64,000 nt of DNA, taken from NCBI GenBank assembly GCA_004322135.1, contig SCSG01000032.1, forward strand, positions 1 to 64,000, written 5' to 3'. The stretch is from Burkholderiaceae bacterium (GTDB lineage Bacteria > Pseudomonadota > Gammaproteobacteria > Burkholderiales > Burkholderiaceae_B). The notes below the pieces were generated by a model. That model was not told the DNA's origin. It ran no database searches and saw only the letters and a program-made list of their open reading frames with translations. Shown piece after piece: positions 32,852 through 45,049 of this stretch (position 1 is its first letter; each line of letters starts with the position of its first letter). Made by a program: the position numbers and the translations under genes.

Positions 32852-34851
32852 CAGTAAACCGTCAGAACAAAAAAGGTTAGAAACGTCATGATGCCAAGAA
32901 TCATTGCGAAGGCGTAATGATAAATGTAGCCAGACTGCAGGTAACGGCCCACTATTGAAAACCAGTTCACGACACGCGCGCTACCGGCCACCACGAAGCC
33001 ATCAATGACACCGCGATCCCCGCCCTGCCACAAGCCGCGGCCGATGGCGCGTGCGCCACGCGCCAGCACCTCTTCGTTGAACCAATCGGCGTAGTACTTG
33101 TTTTCAAGAATGATGTAGAGCCAATTGAATTTGCGTTTCACGGCCTCAGGGAAGCGCGGATTGATGAGATACCCGTACCACGAGATCAGGAACCCCGCCA
33201 GAAGCAGCCAGAACGCTGGCGCCGTAAAGCCGCTCAAGCCAAATTCAACCCAGCCATGCCAGTGCTCGGCAATCTCGGCCATGGCCGGATGCACCGGCAA
33301 TACAACGATGGAGTTCGTGAAGAAGTTGTCGAACAACAACGGGTCAATGAACAGACCCCCCGCAACTACAGATAGAATCGCAAGCAATATCATCGGAACC
33401 GTAACCACCCACGGCGTCTCGTGCGGCTTGCCGTGGTGCTCTGCGTGTCCAGGCTCATCGCCATGGTGGGCAGCGGCCTTGCTGAACCGCTCTTCGCCGT
33501 GGAACACCAGGAAATACAGACGGAACGAATACAACGACGTGACAAACACGCCAAACAGTGTGGCATAGTAGGCAAAGCCCGCGCCCCAGACATTCGCGGC
33601 GCCAGCCGCTTCAATAATGTGCTCTTTTGAGTAGAACCCCGAGAAGAACGGCGTCCCCACCAGGGCCAGCGTACCGGCCAGAAACGTGATCCAGGTAATG
33701 GGCATGTACTTGCGCAGGCCGCCCATATTGCGGATGTCCTGATCATGATGCATGGCCATGATGACCGAACCGGCCCCCAGGAAGAGCAGTGCCTTGAAGA
33801 ACGCGTGGGTCGTAAGATGGAAGATGGCCACCGAATAGGCCGAAGCGCCCAGCGCCACGGTCATGTACCCAAGCTGCGACAGCGTGGAATACGCCACCAC
33901 TCGCTTGATGTCGTTCTGGACGATGCCAAGTATGCCCATGAACAGCGCACCGATGGCGCCGATGATCATGACAAACGACAACGCCGACGACGACAACTCG
34001 AACACTGGCGAAAAGCGTGCCACCATGAAAATGCCTGCGGTGACCATGGTTGCAGCGTGAATCAGGGCAGAGATAGGGGTTGGGCCTTCCATGGAATCGG
34101 GCAGCCAGGTGTGCAAGGGCACCTGTGCCGATTTACCCATGGCGCCCACAAACAGCGAAATGCAGGCCACAGTGACCATTTTCCAGTCCGTGCCCGGAAA
34201 GCCGATTCCCGCAAGCTTTTCGGTCTGGTGAAAAATCTCGCCGTAGTGCATGGTGCCCGTGTAGGCGAACAACAGGCCTATGCCCAGAATGAACCCGAAA
34301 TCACCGACACGGTTGACCATGAAGGCCTTCAGATTCGCAAAAATGGCGGTCGGACGCTCATACCAGAAGCCGATCAGCAGATAAGAGACCAGCCCCACCG
34401 CCTCCCAGCCGAAGAACAACTGCAGCATGTTGTTCGACATGACCAGCATCAGCATGGAAAATGTGAACAACGAAATATATGAGAAGAATCGCTGGTAGCC
34501 CGGGTCGTCGGCCATATAGCCTATGGTGTAAATATGCACCATGAGCGATACAAACGAGACCACCACGATCATCAGCGCCGTCAACGGATCGATCAGGAAG
34601 CCGATCTCAAGCTTGACCGCACCGATAAAGTCCCATGCATAAATCGTGCCATCAAACGTGTGGCCACCCAGCACCTGAAGCAACACGATGACCGAGCAGA
34701 CAAATGAAATGAATACGCCCAGGATGGCAATGGAGTGCGCAGCGCGGCGCCCTATCCAACTTCCCAGGAAGCCTGTTCCGAAAAACCCGACCACCAGGGC
34801 ACCAACCAGCGGCGCCAGTGCGATAACGAGATAAAGACTGGTTGAACTCAT
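32851..34851 (-). CDS. nuoL: NADH-quinone oxidoreductase subunit L
   Basis: FFGWEAVGLVSYLLIGFWYERPTA, LPDSMEGPTPISALIHAATMVTAGIF, 666 aa. Confidence 0.97.
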   Translation of the reverse strand: MSSTSLYLVIALAPLVGALVVGFFGTGFLGSWIGRRAAHSIAILGVFISFVCSVIVLLQVLGGHTFDGTIYAWDFIGAVKLEIGFLIDPLTALMIVVVSFVSLMVHIYTIGYMADDPGYQRFFSYISLFTFSMLMLVMSNNMLQLFFGWEAVGLVSYLLIGFWYERPTAIFANLKAFMVNRVGDFGFILGIGLLFAYTGTMHYGEIFHQTEKLAGIGFPGTDWKMVTVACISLFVGAMGKSAQVPLHTWLPDSMEGPTPISALIHAATMVTAGIFMVARFSPVFELSSSALSFVMIIGAIGALFMGILGIVQNDIKRVVAYSTLSQLGYMTVALGASAYSVAIFHLTTHAFFKALLFLGAGSVIMAMHHDQDIRNMGGLRKYMPITWITFLAGTLALVGTPFFSGFYSKEHIIEAAGAANVWGAGFAYYATLFGVFVTSLYSFRLYFLVFHGEERFSKAAAHHGDEPGHAEHHGKPHETPWVVTVPMILLAILSVVAGGLFIDPLLFDNFFTNSIVVLPVHPAMAEIAEHWHGWVEFGLSGFTAPAFWLLLAGFLISWYGYLINPRFPEAVKRKFNWLYIILENKYYADWFNEEVLARGARAIGRGLWQGGDRGVIDGFVVAGSARVVNWFSIVGRYLQSGYIYHYAFAMILGIMTFLTFFVLTVY

Positions 34852-34867
34852 AGTTTCGGTAACCCCT

Positions 34868-35179
34868 TCAGCCTTTAAGGCGGTCTAGCTCTTCGACATT
34901 GATCGTGCTCAGGTTCCGGAACAACAGCACCAGAATCGCCAGGCCGATGGCAGCCTCGGCGGCCGCGACAGTCAGGATGAAAAAGACAAACACCTGGCCG
35001 GCAGCATCGCCGGACCATGTGGAAAACGCCACGAAGTTGAAGTCCGCGGCAAGCAGGAACAGCTCGATGGACATCAACAGGATAAGAAGATTGCGACGAT
35101 TCAGGAAGAACCCGAACACGCCTATGGCAAACAGGATGGCGCCGAGCACCAGATAGTGCGCCAGTGTGATGGTCATCAT
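34868..35179 (-). CDS. nuoK: NADH-quinone oxidoreductase subunit K
   Basis: [48 protein letters not shown]. Confidence 0.96.
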   Translation of the reverse strand: MMTITLAHYLVLGAILFAIGVFGFFLNRRNLLILLMSIELFLLAADFNFVAFSTWSGDAAGQVFVFFILTVAAAEAAIGLAILVLLFRNLSTINVEELDRLKG

Positions 35180-35805
35180 TTTTGTTCCCCCGGTGCGACG
35201 GGCTCGGCCCGTTCTTCAGTTTGGGACGGGATACTTACCAGGCGCAGACGATCCTTGGCGCGCACGCGAACCTGAGCGGCGGGATTGTTGTACTTGGCGT
35301 CGTGGCGGCGCCGATGTGTCAGCGCAATCGCCGCCACCATCCCCACCAGCAAAATAACTGCGCCTACTTCCACCGCAAACACAAAATCGGTGTACATGAG
35401 CGTGCCCAGTGCCCGCGTATTGTCATAATCGGCCGCAACCGGAGCCTGGGCGCCAGCACCAGACCACAGCTTGGCAATGACGAACGCCATTTCCAGGACC
35501 ATGATCAGGCCAATACCCAACCCTAGCGGCAGGTAGATCTTGAGCCCCTTGCGCAGCGACTCCATGCGCATATCGAGCATCATGACCACAAACAAAAAAA
35601 GCACCATGACCGCGCCTACATACACCAGCACCAGCACAAGGCCAAGGAATTCGGCCCCGGCAAGCACCCAGAGCATGGAGGCCGTAAAGAACGTCAAAAT
35701 CAGATGCAGGACGCCGGTCACCGGATTCGGCGCCGAAATGACGCGGAACGCCGCCACGATCATCACGATGGACAATAAGTAGAACAGAACAGCGGAAAAT
35801 GTCAT
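35176..35805 (-). CDS. nuoJ: NADH-quinone oxidoreductase subunit J
   Basis: [43 protein letters not shown] at 35805 preferred. Confidence 0.94.
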   Translation of the reverse strand: MTFSAVLFYLLSIVMIVAAFRVISAPNPVTGVLHLILTFFTASMLWVLAGAEFLGLVLVLVYVGAVMVLFLFVVMMLDMRMESLRKGLKIYLPLGLGIGLIMVLEMAFVIAKLWSGAGAQAPVAADYDNTRALGTLMYTDFVFAVEVGAVILLVGMVAAIALTHRRRHDAKYNNPAAQVRVRAKDRLRLVSIPSQTEERAEPVAPGEQK

Positions 35806-35819
35806 GTCAGGCCCGGGAA

Positions 35820-36308
35820 TCAACGATACGGCGCATCTTCGGCGCGACGACGCGCAATTTCTGGCTCGTATTTGTCACCGATGGCCAGGAGCATGTCTTT
35901 GGTGTAGTAAAGATCACCGCGCTTTTCACCGTGATATTCATGAATGTGTGTTTCAACAATAGAGTCAACCGGACAGCTTTCCTCACAGAAGCCGCAGAAA
36001 ATACACTTGGCCAGATCAATGTCGTAACGCGTCGTGCGGCGGGAACCATCTTCGCGCTCTTCAGACTCGATAGTGATGGCCAACGCCGGACACACCGCCT
36101 CGCACAGCTTGCACGCAATGCAGCGTTCCTCGCCGTTGGGGTAGCGGCGCAGCGCGTGCAGCCCGCGAAAACGCGGTGAGGCTGGTGTCTTTTCATTCGG
36201 ATAGCGCAAGGTAATCTTGCGTTTGAAAAAATACTTGCCCGTCAGGCGCAAGCCCTTGATCATTTCAGACAGCATCAGGCTGCCGAGAAAATCCTTGATT
36301 GCTTCCAT
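35820..36308 (-). CDS. nuoI: NADH-quinone oxidoreductase subunit I
   Basis: [21 protein letters not shown] and [22 protein letters not shown] at 36308 preferred over the ORF start at 36557. Confidence 0.96.
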   Translation of the reverse strand: MEAIKDFLGSLMLSEMIKGLRLTGKYFFKRKITLRYPNEKTPASPRFRGLHALRRYPNGEERCIACKLCEAVCPALAITIESEEREDGSRRTTRYDIDLAKCIFCGFCEESCPVDSIVETHIHEYHGEKRGDLYYTKDMLLAIGDKYEPEIARRRAEDAPYR

Positions 36309-36325
36309 ATCTAGCCCCTGTACAC

Positions 36326-37399
36326 CTAAGACCAAATGTTCCAGGGCGTGCGCATCCATATCGCCACGACCACCAGCCACACACCTGTGAAGGGAATGAA
36401 TACCTTCCAGCCCAGACGCATGATCTGGTCGTAGCGGTAGCGCGGGAATGTCGCCCGGGACCAAATGAACATAGAAACCACACAAAACGTTTTTATGCCC
36501 AGCCATAACCAGCCAGGCACCCACGTGAACGGTGCCACATCGATAATGGGCAGCCAACCGCCCAGGAACATGATGGCGGCCACCGAAGACAACAGAATCA
36601 TGTTGGCGTATTCACCCAGGAAGAACAGCGCGAAGGCTGTCCCCGAATACTCCACCATATGACCGGCAACAATCTCGGACTCGCCCTCGACCACGTCGAA
36701 AGGATGGCGGTTGGTTTCCGCCACGGACGACACCACATAAATGACAAACAGCGGCAGCAACGGCAACCAGTTCCACGACATGAAATTGATGCCGTGCGAG
36801 GCGAACCAGCCGCGGTCCTGCCCCAGCACGATCGCGTTCATGTTGAGCGAGCCCGACACGAGCAGCACTGTGATCATGACAAAACCGACGGCGAGCTCGT
36901 ACGACACCATTTGTGCGGCAGCGCGCATGGCACCCAGCAGCGCGTATTTCGAGTTCGACGCCCAGCCGGCAACAATAACACCATAGACGCCAAGTGAGGT
37001 AACCGCCATGACAAACAGCAGGCCAGCATTGATGTTGGACAAGACCAGCGACGGGCTGAACGGAATGACCGCCCAGGCTGCGAGTGAGGGCATGAGTGTC
37101 ACCACAGGCGCCAGAAAGAACAACACCCGATTGGATTTTGTGGGCGTGACGAGTTCCTTGCTCAGCAACTTGAACACATCGGCAAACGGCTGCAGGAGCC
37201 CCGCAAAGCCCACACGGTTCGGACCCAGCCGAACGTGCATGAAGCCGATCATCTTGCGTTCCCAGTACGTGAGATAGGCCACGCACAAGATAACCGGAAT
37301 CGCCACCACCAGAATCTTGATGACCGTCCAGACCACATACCAGGACGTCGTGCCTATCAGGCCAGCGCCATAGTTTTCCAGCGCAGTCAACCAATCCAT
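36326..37399 (-). CDS. nuoH: NADH-quinone oxidoreductase subunit H
   Basis: [59 protein letters not shown]. Confidence 0.97.
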   Translation of the reverse strand: MDWLTALENYGAGLIGTTSWYVVWTVIKILVVAIPVILCVAYLTYWERKMIGFMHVRLGPNRVGFAGLLQPFADVFKLLSKELVTPTKSNRVLFFLAPVVTLMPSLAAWAVIPFSPSLVLSNINAGLLFVMAVTSLGVYGVIVAGWASNSKYALLGAMRAAAQMVSYELAVGFVMITVLLVSGSLNMNAIVLGQDRGWFASHGINFMSWNWLPLLPLFVIYVVSSVAETNRHPFDVVEGESEIVAGHMVEYSGTAFALFFLGEYANMILLSSVAAIMFLGGWLPIIDVAPFTWVPGWLWLGIKTFCVVSMFIWSRATFPRYRYDQIMRLGWKVFIPFTGVWLVVVAIWMRTPWNIWS

Positions 37400-39727
37400 T
37401 TAGACACCCTCCACGGAAAGCGGCCCAAAAGCGCTGCCCAAAGGCTCGGTCTCGGCAAATGCACAAGAAATGTGCACAGCACCCGGTGCCACGGTATCGT
37501 CCAGCACCGCTTCCAGCGCAATTTCGCCCTCTTGCGAACGGATGCGCAACATCCGTCCGGCCTCCAGTCCCAGACTGGTCAGCGTCGCAGCACACAGGCG
37601 CGCGAGCGGCGGCTGCGACGCGGCAGTTTGCTGCAGGGGTTCGGCACGGCGCACCATGGCATCGCTGCGATAAATGGGAACGTCGGCAAGACGCTCCAGC
37701 CCAGGCTGAACGCCAGCCAGGCCGATTGCGCCGTGAATCTCGTTGGACAGTTGTGGTTCGACCCCGCCCACCAGGACACTATCGCGAATGGACTCGGAGC
37801 TTTCGTCGTCAAATCCCGGCAAATCGAACAAATTGCCCATGACGCGCAGGACCTTCCAGGCCGGCCGCGTATCGACGAACGGTGCGGTGGAACCCTTGAA
37901 GCTCTGCGGGCGCCCCTCGGCATTGATGAATGTACCTGACGTTTCAGTGAACGGAGAAATCGGCAGCATGACGTGAGCCCAATCCTCGGCCGCCGAGCGA
38001 TAGGAAGTCAGCGCCACCGTGAACTCGGCGGACTTCAGTGCCCGCATGGCCTGCACGCCGTTATCGGCATCGAGCGCCGGTTCGGCATGCAACACAATAT
38101 ACGCCTTTAACCCAGCTGCCAGCATTTTGGACGCGCTGAGGCCATCACCCTCGGGCACAGCACCGGCTACGTAGCCGCCCACCGTGTTGCCGCCTGCAAC
38201 CAGAAAGCCCAACCGGGCGTTGGCAGCGCCTGCCAGCGCCTGCGCATTGGCGCAGATCAGCGAAGCCAGAGGCGAAGCCAGAGCCGCGTTGCCCAGCAAT
38301 ATGGCGGTCTTCTTGCCAGAAGCCAGGCTCGCGGCAATACGCAACGCCTGTTCCGAAGGAACGAGCCGGCCAAAGACATCTGGCACGGGCTGACCTGCGG
38401 CCTGGGCCAGTGCCACCAACACTTCGGCCAACGCATTGGGCCAAGCGCCAGGGGCGACGGTCAGGCGGGCATGCACCGGGAACAGCGGGTCTACGGCCGC
38501 ACCGTCAATAAAGGAAACCTGTGTGCCACGCTTTACGGACTGACGCAGACGCTGCGCAAACAACGGGTGGTCCTTGCGCAGAAATGAACCCACCACCAGC
38601 ACACGATCAAGCTCGCCCAGGTCGGTAATGGGCATGCCCAGCCAAGGCACGCCGCGAATCGCGCGATCAAGACCGTCATCGGTCTGGCGCAGGCGGAAGT
38701 CTACATTTTCGGAGCCCAGGCTGCGCGTCAGACGTGCCAGCAGCGCCAGCTCTTCCAGCGTGCCTTCCTGGCTGCCCAGCGCACCAATTTGCGCCGCGCC
38801 ATGTTGGTCGCGCACGCGGTTCAGCCCTTCGACAACGGCGTGCAGCGCATCGCTCCAGGACGCCTCGCGCCACTGCCCTTGCTCTCCACGAATCATGGGA
38901 TGCGCGAGACGGTCTTCTGTGTACAGGCCGGTATAGGCCCAACGGTCGCGATCGCTTATCCAGCACTCGTTGACGTCTTCGTTTTCAAAGGGCACGACAC
39001 GCATGACGCGTTCGTTCTTGACCTGAATGACAAGGTTCGAGCCTACGCTGTCGTGCGGGCTGACTGAACGGCGTCGCGCCAGTTCCCAGGTACGCGCCGT
39101 AAAACGGAACGGCTTGGACGTAAGCGCCCCAACGGGGCAAACGTCGATCATATTGCCCGAAAGTTCGGATTCGACCGCGCGCCCAACAAACGACGTGATT
39201 TCGGAAAACTCGCTGCGATTGACCATGCCCAGTTCCATGATCCCGCCCACTTCCTGTCCGAAGCGCACACAGCGCGTGCAGTGGATGCAACGCTGCATTT
39301 CTTCGGCGGAAATCAGCGGGCCCATTTCCTTGCGCACGACGACACGTTTCTCTTCCTTGTAGCGTGAAGCCGATGCACCATAACCAACCGCCAGATCCTG
39401 CAACTGGCACTCGCCGCCCTGATCGCACACCGGGCAATCCAGCGGGTGGTTGATCAGCAGGAATTCCATGACGCCTTTTTGCGCCGCCACCGCCTTGGCC
39501 GATGCCGTATGCACGATCATTCCGTTGGTGGCGGGCGTGGCGCAGGCCGGCAGGGTCTTGGAAACCTTTTCCACCTCGACCAGACACATGCGGCAATTGG
39601 CCGCAATGGAAAGCTTTTTGTGATAACAAAAGTGTGGCACGTACAGCCCGAGCTTGTGCGCGGCCTGCAGGACCATGCTGCCCTCGGGCACTTCAACCTT
39701 CTTACCGTCGATGGTGAGTTCAACCAT
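37400..39727 (-). CDS. nuoG: NADH-quinone oxidoreductase subunit G
   Basis: N-terminal [2Fe-2S] and His-Cys motifs (HFCYHKKLSIAANCRMCLVEVE, CDQGGECQLQD, CIHCTRCVRF), molybdopterin-type C-terminus; ATG at 39727. Confidence 0.96.
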   Translation of the reverse strand: MVELTIDGKKVEVPEGSMVLQAAHKLGLYVPHFCYHKKLSIAANCRMCLVEVEKVSKTLPACATPATNGMIVHTASAKAVAAQKGVMEFLLINHPLDCPVCDQGGECQLQDLAVGYGASASRYKEEKRVVVRKEMGPLISAEEMQRCIHCTRCVRFGQEVGGIMELGMVNRSEFSEITSFVGRAVESELSGNMIDVCPVGALTSKPFRFTARTWELARRRSVSPHDSVGSNLVIQVKNERVMRVVPFENEDVNECWISDRDRWAYTGLYTEDRLAHPMIRGEQGQWREASWSDALHAVVEGLNRVRDQHGAAQIGALGSQEGTLEELALLARLTRSLGSENVDFRLRQTDDGLDRAIRGVPWLGMPITDLGELDRVLVVGSFLRKDHPLFAQRLRQSVKRGTQVSFIDGAAVDPLFPVHARLTVAPGAWPNALAEVLVALAQAAGQPVPDVFGRLVPSEQALRIAASLASGKKTAILLGNAALASPLASLICANAQALAGAANARLGFLVAGGNTVGGYVAGAVPEGDGLSASKMLAAGLKAYIVLHAEPALDADNGVQAMRALKSAEFTVALTSYRSAAEDWAHVMLPISPFTETSGTFINAEGRPQSFKGSTAPFVDTRPAWKVLRVMGNLFDLPGFDDESSESIRDSVLVGGVEPQLSNEIHGAIGLAGVQPGLERLADVPIYRSDAMVRRAEPLQQTAASQPPLARLCAATLTSLGLEAGRMLRIRSQEGEIALEAVLDDTVAPGAVHISCAFAETEPLGSAFGPLSVEGV

Positions 39728-39741
39728 TGCTTGTCTCGAGC

Positions 39742-41109
39742 CTACAAATATTTGGGCACCACACAGCACTTGTGCTCAATGTGGTATGCGAACTCGTCGC
39801 GAAAATGTTTAACAAAGCTGCGAACAGGCATGGCAGCCGCATCGCCAAACGCACAAATAGTGCGCCCCATGATGTTGGAGGCCACGGAGTCAAGGACTTC
39901 CATGTCCTCGTCGCGGCCCTCGCCGTCTTCAACCCGGCGCGCCATGCGAAACAGCCAGCCCGTGCCTTCACGGCATGGTGTGCATTGCCCGCAGCTTTCG
40001 TCGAAGTAAAAGGAAGAAAGGCGCAACAGCGACTTGACCATGCAGCGCGTTTCGTCCATGACAATGATGGCCCCGGAACCCAGCATGGATCCCGCTTTCG
40101 CAATCGAGTCGTAATCCATATTCATGCCCATGGCGATGTCGGCGGGCAGCACTGGTGCGCTGGAACCCCCCGGAATCACTGCCTTGAGCTTGCGCCCGCC
40201 CCTGACTCCACCTGCCAGCTCCAGCATGGTTGCAAACGGCGTGCCCAACGGCACCTCATAATTGCCCGGAAGCTCGACGTCGCCCGAGATCGAAAAGAGC
40301 TTGGTCCCGCCATTGTTGGGCAGGCCGGTTTCAAGGAACTCCTTGGCACCATTACGGATGATCCACGGCACGGCCGCGAAGGTCTCGGTATTGTTGATGG
40401 TGGTGGGCTTGCCGTACAGGCCGAAACCCGCGGGGAACGGGGGCTTGAAACGCGGCAGGCCTTTTTTCCCTTCCAGCGACTCCAGCATGGCTGTTTCTTC
40501 GCCACAAATATAGGCGCCAAAACCATGAAACGCATGAAGCTGGAAATTGAAATCCGAACCCAGAATCTTGTCGCCCAGAAAGCCGGCGGCGCGGGCTTCT
40601 TCCAGGGCTTCTTCGAAACGCTCGTATATTTCGAAGATCTCGCCATGAATATAGTTGTAGCCAACGCTTACGCCCATGGCGTAGGCGCCAATGATGATGC
40701 CCTCGATAACAATATGCGGGTTAAAACGCAGAATGTCGCGGTCTTTGAATGTACCCGGCTCGCCTTCGTCGGAATTGCACACCAGGTACTTCTGGCCGGG
40801 CAGGCCACGCGGCATGAAGCTCCATTTGAGTCCGGTGGGAAAGCCAGCGCCTCCGCGCCCGCGCAGGCCCGAAGCCTTGACCTCGGCGATGACATCTTCG
40901 GGCTTCATCCCCGTGGTAAGCACCTTGCGCAAGGCCTCGTAGCCGCCACGCTTGACGTAATCGTCCAGACGCCAGTTGGTGCCGTCCAGACCCGCCACGA
41001 TCTGCGGCTCGATGTGGCGCCCATGAAAGATCATGCTGCGCGAAGGGTCGTCTTTGGGGGCAATGACCAGGCCGTGGGAAAACTGCTGCAGTATGCCCGG
41101 AACACTCAT
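39742..41109 (-). CDS. nuoF: NADH-quinone oxidoreductase subunit F
   Basis: [32 protein letters not shown]-type motif ([17 protein letters not shown]). Confidence 0.97.
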   Translation of the reverse strand: MSVPGILQQFSHGLVIAPKDDPSRSMIFHGRHIEPQIVAGLDGTNWRLDDYVKRGGYEALRKVLTTGMKPEDVIAEVKASGLRGRGGAGFPTGLKWSFMPRGLPGQKYLVCNSDEGEPGTFKDRDILRFNPHIVIEGIIIGAYAMGVSVGYNYIHGEIFEIYERFEEALEEARAAGFLGDKILGSDFNFQLHAFHGFGAYICGEETAMLESLEGKKGLPRFKPPFPAGFGLYGKPTTINNTETFAAVPWIIRNGAKEFLETGLPNNGGTKLFSISGDVELPGNYEVPLGTPFATMLELAGGVRGGRKLKAVIPGGSSAPVLPADIAMGMNMDYDSIAKAGSMLGSGAIIVMDETRCMVKSLLRLSSFYFDESCGQCTPCREGTGWLFRMARRVEDGEGRDEDMEVLDSVASNIMGRTICAFGDAAAMPVRSFVKHFRDEFAYHIEHKCCVVPKYL

Positions 41110-41600
41110 AGCGCGCCCCCGTCTTTCTTGAGTGCGTCGAGCAGTACGTCAGCCTCTTCCGGAACCATGCGCACGCACATGTGCTTGTCGTTGACAAGCA
41201 TCACCGGAGCGTCGCCACAGGCGCCCATGCATTCGCCTTCCTGCAGCGTAAACATGCCGTCTTCGGTGGTTTCAGACAAATCAACACCAAGCTTTCGTTT
41301 GAGATGGTCAATGGTTACGACGCTGCCCTGCAGCGCACACGGCAAATTGGAGCACACCGTGATCTTGTACCGGCCCACAGGCTTGGTGTTGAGCATGTTG
41401 TAGAACGAGGCGACTTCCTGCACCGCAATAGGCGCCAGACGCAGGTAGTTGGCCACTTCTTCAATAACTTCGGTCGACACCCAACCCTTTTCGTCCTGGG
41501 CAATGGTCAACGCCGCCAGCGTGGCCGAACGCCTTCTATTGGCGGGAAACTTGGTCAGTTCCTTGTCGATCTTTCGGTAAGCTTGTTCAGAAAGCAGCAT
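41106..41600 (-). CDS. nuoE: NADH-quinone oxidoreductase subunit E
   Basis: [32 protein letters not shown] at 41600 ([15 protein letters not shown]) preferred. Confidence 0.95.
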   Translation of the reverse strand: MLLSEQAYRKIDKELTKFPANRRRSATLAALTIAQDEKGWVSTEVIEEVANYLRLAPIAVQEVASFYNMLNTKPVGRYKITVCSNLPCALQGSVVTIDHLKRKLGVDLSETTEDGMFTLQEGECMGACGDAPVMLVNDKHMCVRMVPEEADVLLDALKKDGGAL

Positions 41601-41634
41601 AGTTTGTACCTGGTATTTACCTTGGCGAGTGGAA

Positions 41635-42891
41635 TCAGCGGTCGATCTCGCCAAACACGATATCTAAAGTCCCGATAATAGTGACAACGTCGGAAATCAT
41701 GTGGCCACGCGACATTTCATCGAGGGCCTCCAGATGCACGAAGCCCGGAGCGCGGATTTTCAGACGGTAAGGCTTGTTGGCCCCATCGGAAATAATGTAG
41801 GTGCCGAACTCGCCCTTGGGGTGTTCGACGGCGGCATAGGCTTCACCCCTGGGCACGTGCATGCCTTCGCTAAAAAGCTTGAAGTGATGGATAAGGTCTT
41901 CCATGCCGGTTTTCATGCGTTCGCGCGGAGGCGGCGCCACCTTGTAATTGTCGATGATGACCGGGCCCGGGTTATTGCGCAGCCACTCGACACATTGGCG
42001 AACGATGCGATTGCTTTCGCGCATTTCGGCAATGCGCACCAGATAGCGGTCATAGCAGTCGCCGTTGGTGCCTACAGGTATATCGAAATCCAGGCGGTCA
42101 TAGACTTCGTAAGGCTGCATCCGGCGCAGATCCCACTCAATGCCCGAGCCACGCAGCATGGGGCCGGTAAAGCCCAGCGCCTTGGCGCGATCAGGATCCA
42201 CTACGCCTATGCCTACAAGGCGCTGCTTCCAGATACGATTGTCGGTAAGCAGGACTTCATATTCGTCCACACAAGTGGGGAAGCGATTGGTGAAGTCTTC
42301 GATGAAATCCAGCAAAGACCCGGAGCGCGCCTCGTTCATGGCCTTGAGCTCTTTGGCGCCACGGTATTTGCTGGATTCGCCATACTGCGGCATGGCGTCG
42401 GGCAAGTCACGATACACACCGCCCGGACGATAATACGCGGCGTGCATGCGCGCGCCCGAAGCGGCTTCGTAGCAGTCCATCAGGTCTTCACGCTCGCGGA
42501 AGGCATACAGGAAAACTGCCATGGCGCCCACGTCAAGCGCGTGCGAGCCAATGGACATGAGATGATTGAGAATACGCGTGATCTCGTCGAACATGACGCG
42601 GATATATTGTGCGCGCAGCGGCACCTGAATGCCCAGCAGCCTCTCGATGGTCATGACGTAAGCGTGCTCGTTGCACATCATGGACACATAATCAAGCCTG
42701 TCCATGTAGGGCAAGGCCTGCAGGAAGGTACGGTTCTCGGCCAGCTTTTCAGTGGCACGGTGCAATAGCCCGATGTGCGGGTCTGCACGCTGGACCACCT
42801 CGCCGTCAAGCTCCAGGACCAAACGCAAGACGCCATGCGCGGCTGGGTGCTGGGGGCCAAAGTTCAGGGTGTAGTTCTTTATCTCAGCCAT
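41635..42891 (-). CDS. nuoD: NADH-quinone oxidoreductase subunit D
   Basis: [40 protein letters not shown]. Confidence 0.97.
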   Translation of the reverse strand: MAEIKNYTLNFGPQHPAAHGVLRLVLELDGEVVQRADPHIGLLHRATEKLAENRTFLQALPYMDRLDYVSMMCNEHAYVMTIERLLGIQVPLRAQYIRVMFDEITRILNHLMSIGSHALDVGAMAVFLYAFREREDLMDCYEAASGARMHAAYYRPGGVYRDLPDAMPQYGESSKYRGAKELKAMNEARSGSLLDFIEDFTNRFPTCVDEYEVLLTDNRIWKQRLVGIGVVDPDRAKALGFTGPMLRGSGIEWDLRRMQPYEVYDRLDFDIPVGTNGDCYDRYLVRIAEMRESNRIVRQCVEWLRNNPGPVIIDNYKVAPPPRERMKTGMEDLIHHFKLFSEGMHVPRGEAYAAVEHPKGEFGTYIISDGANKPYRLKIRAPGFVHLEALDEMSRGHMISDVVTIIGTLDIVFGEIDR

Positions 42892-42894
42892 GTC

Positions 42895-43506
42895 TCAACG
42901 CTCTATTCCGTAGCCTTCTTCACGCACGATGCGCGGGGTGACCTCGCGCGGCTCTATTGTTACCGGCTGGTACACCACGCGCTTTTGCTCCGTGTCATAA
43001 CGCATTTCCACGTTGCCCGATATGGGGAAGTCTTTGCGGAACGGGTGGCCGATAAAGCCATAGTCGGTAAGGATGCGGCGCAAATCCGGGTGGCCTTCGA
43101 ACACAATGCCGTACAGGTCGAAAGCCTCGCGTTCATACCAGTTGACGCTGGGCCAGATGTCGATGAGAGACGCCACCATGGGGAAGTCTTCGTCGGGCAG
43201 CCATGTGCGTAACCGCAAACGCCAGTTGTGATCGATGGAAAGCAGATGAACGACCACCGCGAAGCGCTGCGGGAACTGCTTGCTGGCTTCTGGATACGTC
43301 GGTGCGCCCCACCCCGAGTAATCAACCCCGCACAAGTCGATGCAGGTGGCGAAGGCCAGCTGTGGCTGGTCGCGCAGCGTTCGACAGGTGTCTATCCACT
43401 TTTCGACCGGCACTTGGAGCGTGAGTTCGCCCAAGGCTTCAGTGCAGTTAATGGATTCGCCAAACTGGGCAACTAAATTGGTCTTTAGCGTTTCGAGCCG
43501 TGTCAT
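42895..43506 (-). CDS. nuoC: NADH-quinone oxidoreductase subunit C
   Basis: [39 protein letters not shown]. Confidence 0.97.
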   Translation of the reverse strand: MTRLETLKTNLVAQFGESINCTEALGELTLQVPVEKWIDTCRTLRDQPQLAFATCIDLCGVDYSGWGAPTYPEASKQFPQRFAVVVHLLSIDHNWRLRLRTWLPDEDFPMVASLIDIWPSVNWYEREAFDLYGIVFEGHPDLRRILTDYGFIGHPFRKDFPISGNVEMRYDTEQKRVVYQPVTIEPREVTPRIVREEGYGIER

Positions 43507-43548
43507 AGTGCTAGCAGCTGGATCGTGAAGGGACTAGGCACAACCAGC

Positions 43549-44025
43549 CTAGCGCGCAATAGTGTTGGTCAGGTTGATCTTGTTCTGCAATTGCAGCAGA
43601 CCATATACCAGAGCCTCGGCTGTGGGAGGACAGCCCGGCACATAAATATCGACAGGCACGATGCGGTCGCACCCGCGCACCACCGAATACGAATAGTGAT
43701 AGTAGCCACCACCGTTGGCACAGGAGCCCATGGAAACCACCCAGCGCGGCTCGGGCATCTGGTCGTACACCTTGCGCAATGCGGGTGCCATCTTGTTACA
43801 TAAGGTGCCGGCAACAATCATCAGGTCGGACTGGCGCGGGCTAGGTCGAAAAATAATGCCGAACTGATCCAGATCATAGCGGGCCGCGCCCGCGTGCATC
43901 ATCTCGACGGCACAACAGGCCAGGCCAAACGTCATGGGCCAGAGCGACCCGGTTTTAGCCCAATTCAGGAATTTATCCGCACTTGTGGTTACAAAGCCTT
44001 CTTTCAGAACACCATCAATAGCCAT
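43549..44025 (-). CDS. nuoB: NADH-quinone oxidoreductase subunit B
   Basis: [51 protein letters not shown]. Confidence 0.97.
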   Translation of the reverse strand: MAIDGVLKEGFVTTSADKFLNWAKTGSLWPMTFGLACCAVEMMHAGAARYDLDQFGIIFRPSPRQSDLMIVAGTLCNKMAPALRKVYDQMPEPRWVVSMGSCANGGGYYHYSYSVVRGCDRIVPVDIYVPGCPPTAEALVYGLLQLQNKINLTNTIAR

Positions 44026-44122
44026 GATTTTTGCCTAATAACTCGTGAAGCGACATGCGTGAGCAGCGCTCTACACTAAAACCAGAAGGCGGGGCCAACC
44101 GCCAGGGATACAATACTGCGCC

Positions 44123-44488
44123 CTATTCCCAGTCGAGCGCGCCTTTTTTCCACTCGTAGATAAAGCCGGCGGCAAGCACCGCCAGGAATACCATGACGGT
44201 CCAGAACCCGACCATCCCGACCTCGTTGCTGGCAATGGCCCACGGAAACAGAAAGGCAATTTCCAGATCGAACATAATGAACAGTATGGCCACAAGGTAG
44301 TAGCGCACGTCGAAGTTCATGCGGGAGTCATCGAAGGCGTCAAAGCCACATTCGTAGGGCGAGAGTTTTTGCTCGTCGGGGCGATAAGGCCCCAGTACGC
44401 GGCCAATCCCCAGTAAGGCGAAACCAATCAGGGTGGCAACGATGATAAATAGCAGTACGGGAAAATACTGTTGTAAATTCATGCCCAA
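44123..44488 (-). CDS. nuoA: NADH-quinone oxidoreductase subunit A
   Basis: [40 protein letters not shown]. Confidence 0.96.
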   Translation of the reverse strand: MGMNLQQYFPVLLFIIVATLIGFALLGIGRVLGPYRPDEQKLSPYECGFDAFDDSRMNFDVRYYLVAILFIMFDLEIAFLFPWAIASNEVGMVGFWTVMVFLAVLAAGFIYEWKKGALDWE

Positions 44489-45009
44489 CGTCCAATCATA
44501 ATGAGTCAGCCATGAGATTGTAGCATTTTGAACATGTCTTCCACCTGAACTTTTTCAGCCCGGCAACAAGTCCACGACCGCAGAAAAACAACGTGGCCAA
44601 TGCCCTGCTATCGCCATCAAGGCGGCTCGGAATCCGGACGCACGAGCGCTACTCGCCTGGAAAAGCGACCTGAAGCAAACTGCACTCAAGTAATCTGAAT
44701 AGAACGCTTCACGTCAGCAATCGGTAGCGACACCGCTTGAAATCCATCGTACGTCTAGGCAAAGCAACGTCAACTGCGCAAAGCCTGCAAATGTAGACCG
44801 GACGCCACGAGTCTATAATATTAATTGCTGCAATGCGGCGTATTTGACTCAACTGGGCCTTCAGTACGCTGCACTGGCGCCCTGTTTGGCTAGTTTGTGC
44901 ACGTAAATTCGGATGCACGGGCTTGTCACACAAGGTGCAAACTGCAGCGATAGCCGTGGCTATCCTTGCACACCGATACAGCTACCCAATAAACTTTTAG
45001 CTATTTTTT

Positions 45010-45042
45010 GGGCGAGTTTCAACAACTCGCCCGGAATCCGGG
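45010..45042 (+). promoter_or_regulatory. Two overlapping, mutually exclusive hairpins directly upstream of the ClC start codon
   Basis: gggcgagtt-tcaac-aactcgccc (45010-45032) and cccgg-aat-ccggg (45030-45042) share ccc at 45030-45032; ATG at 45050. Confidence 0.45.
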
Positions 45043-45049
45043 ATTTTGA

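Noticed and set aside
39727-41403. 558-aa plus-strand ORF opposite nuoF/nuoE
   Set aside because: Antisense open frame over conserved complex I genes; no recognisable motif.
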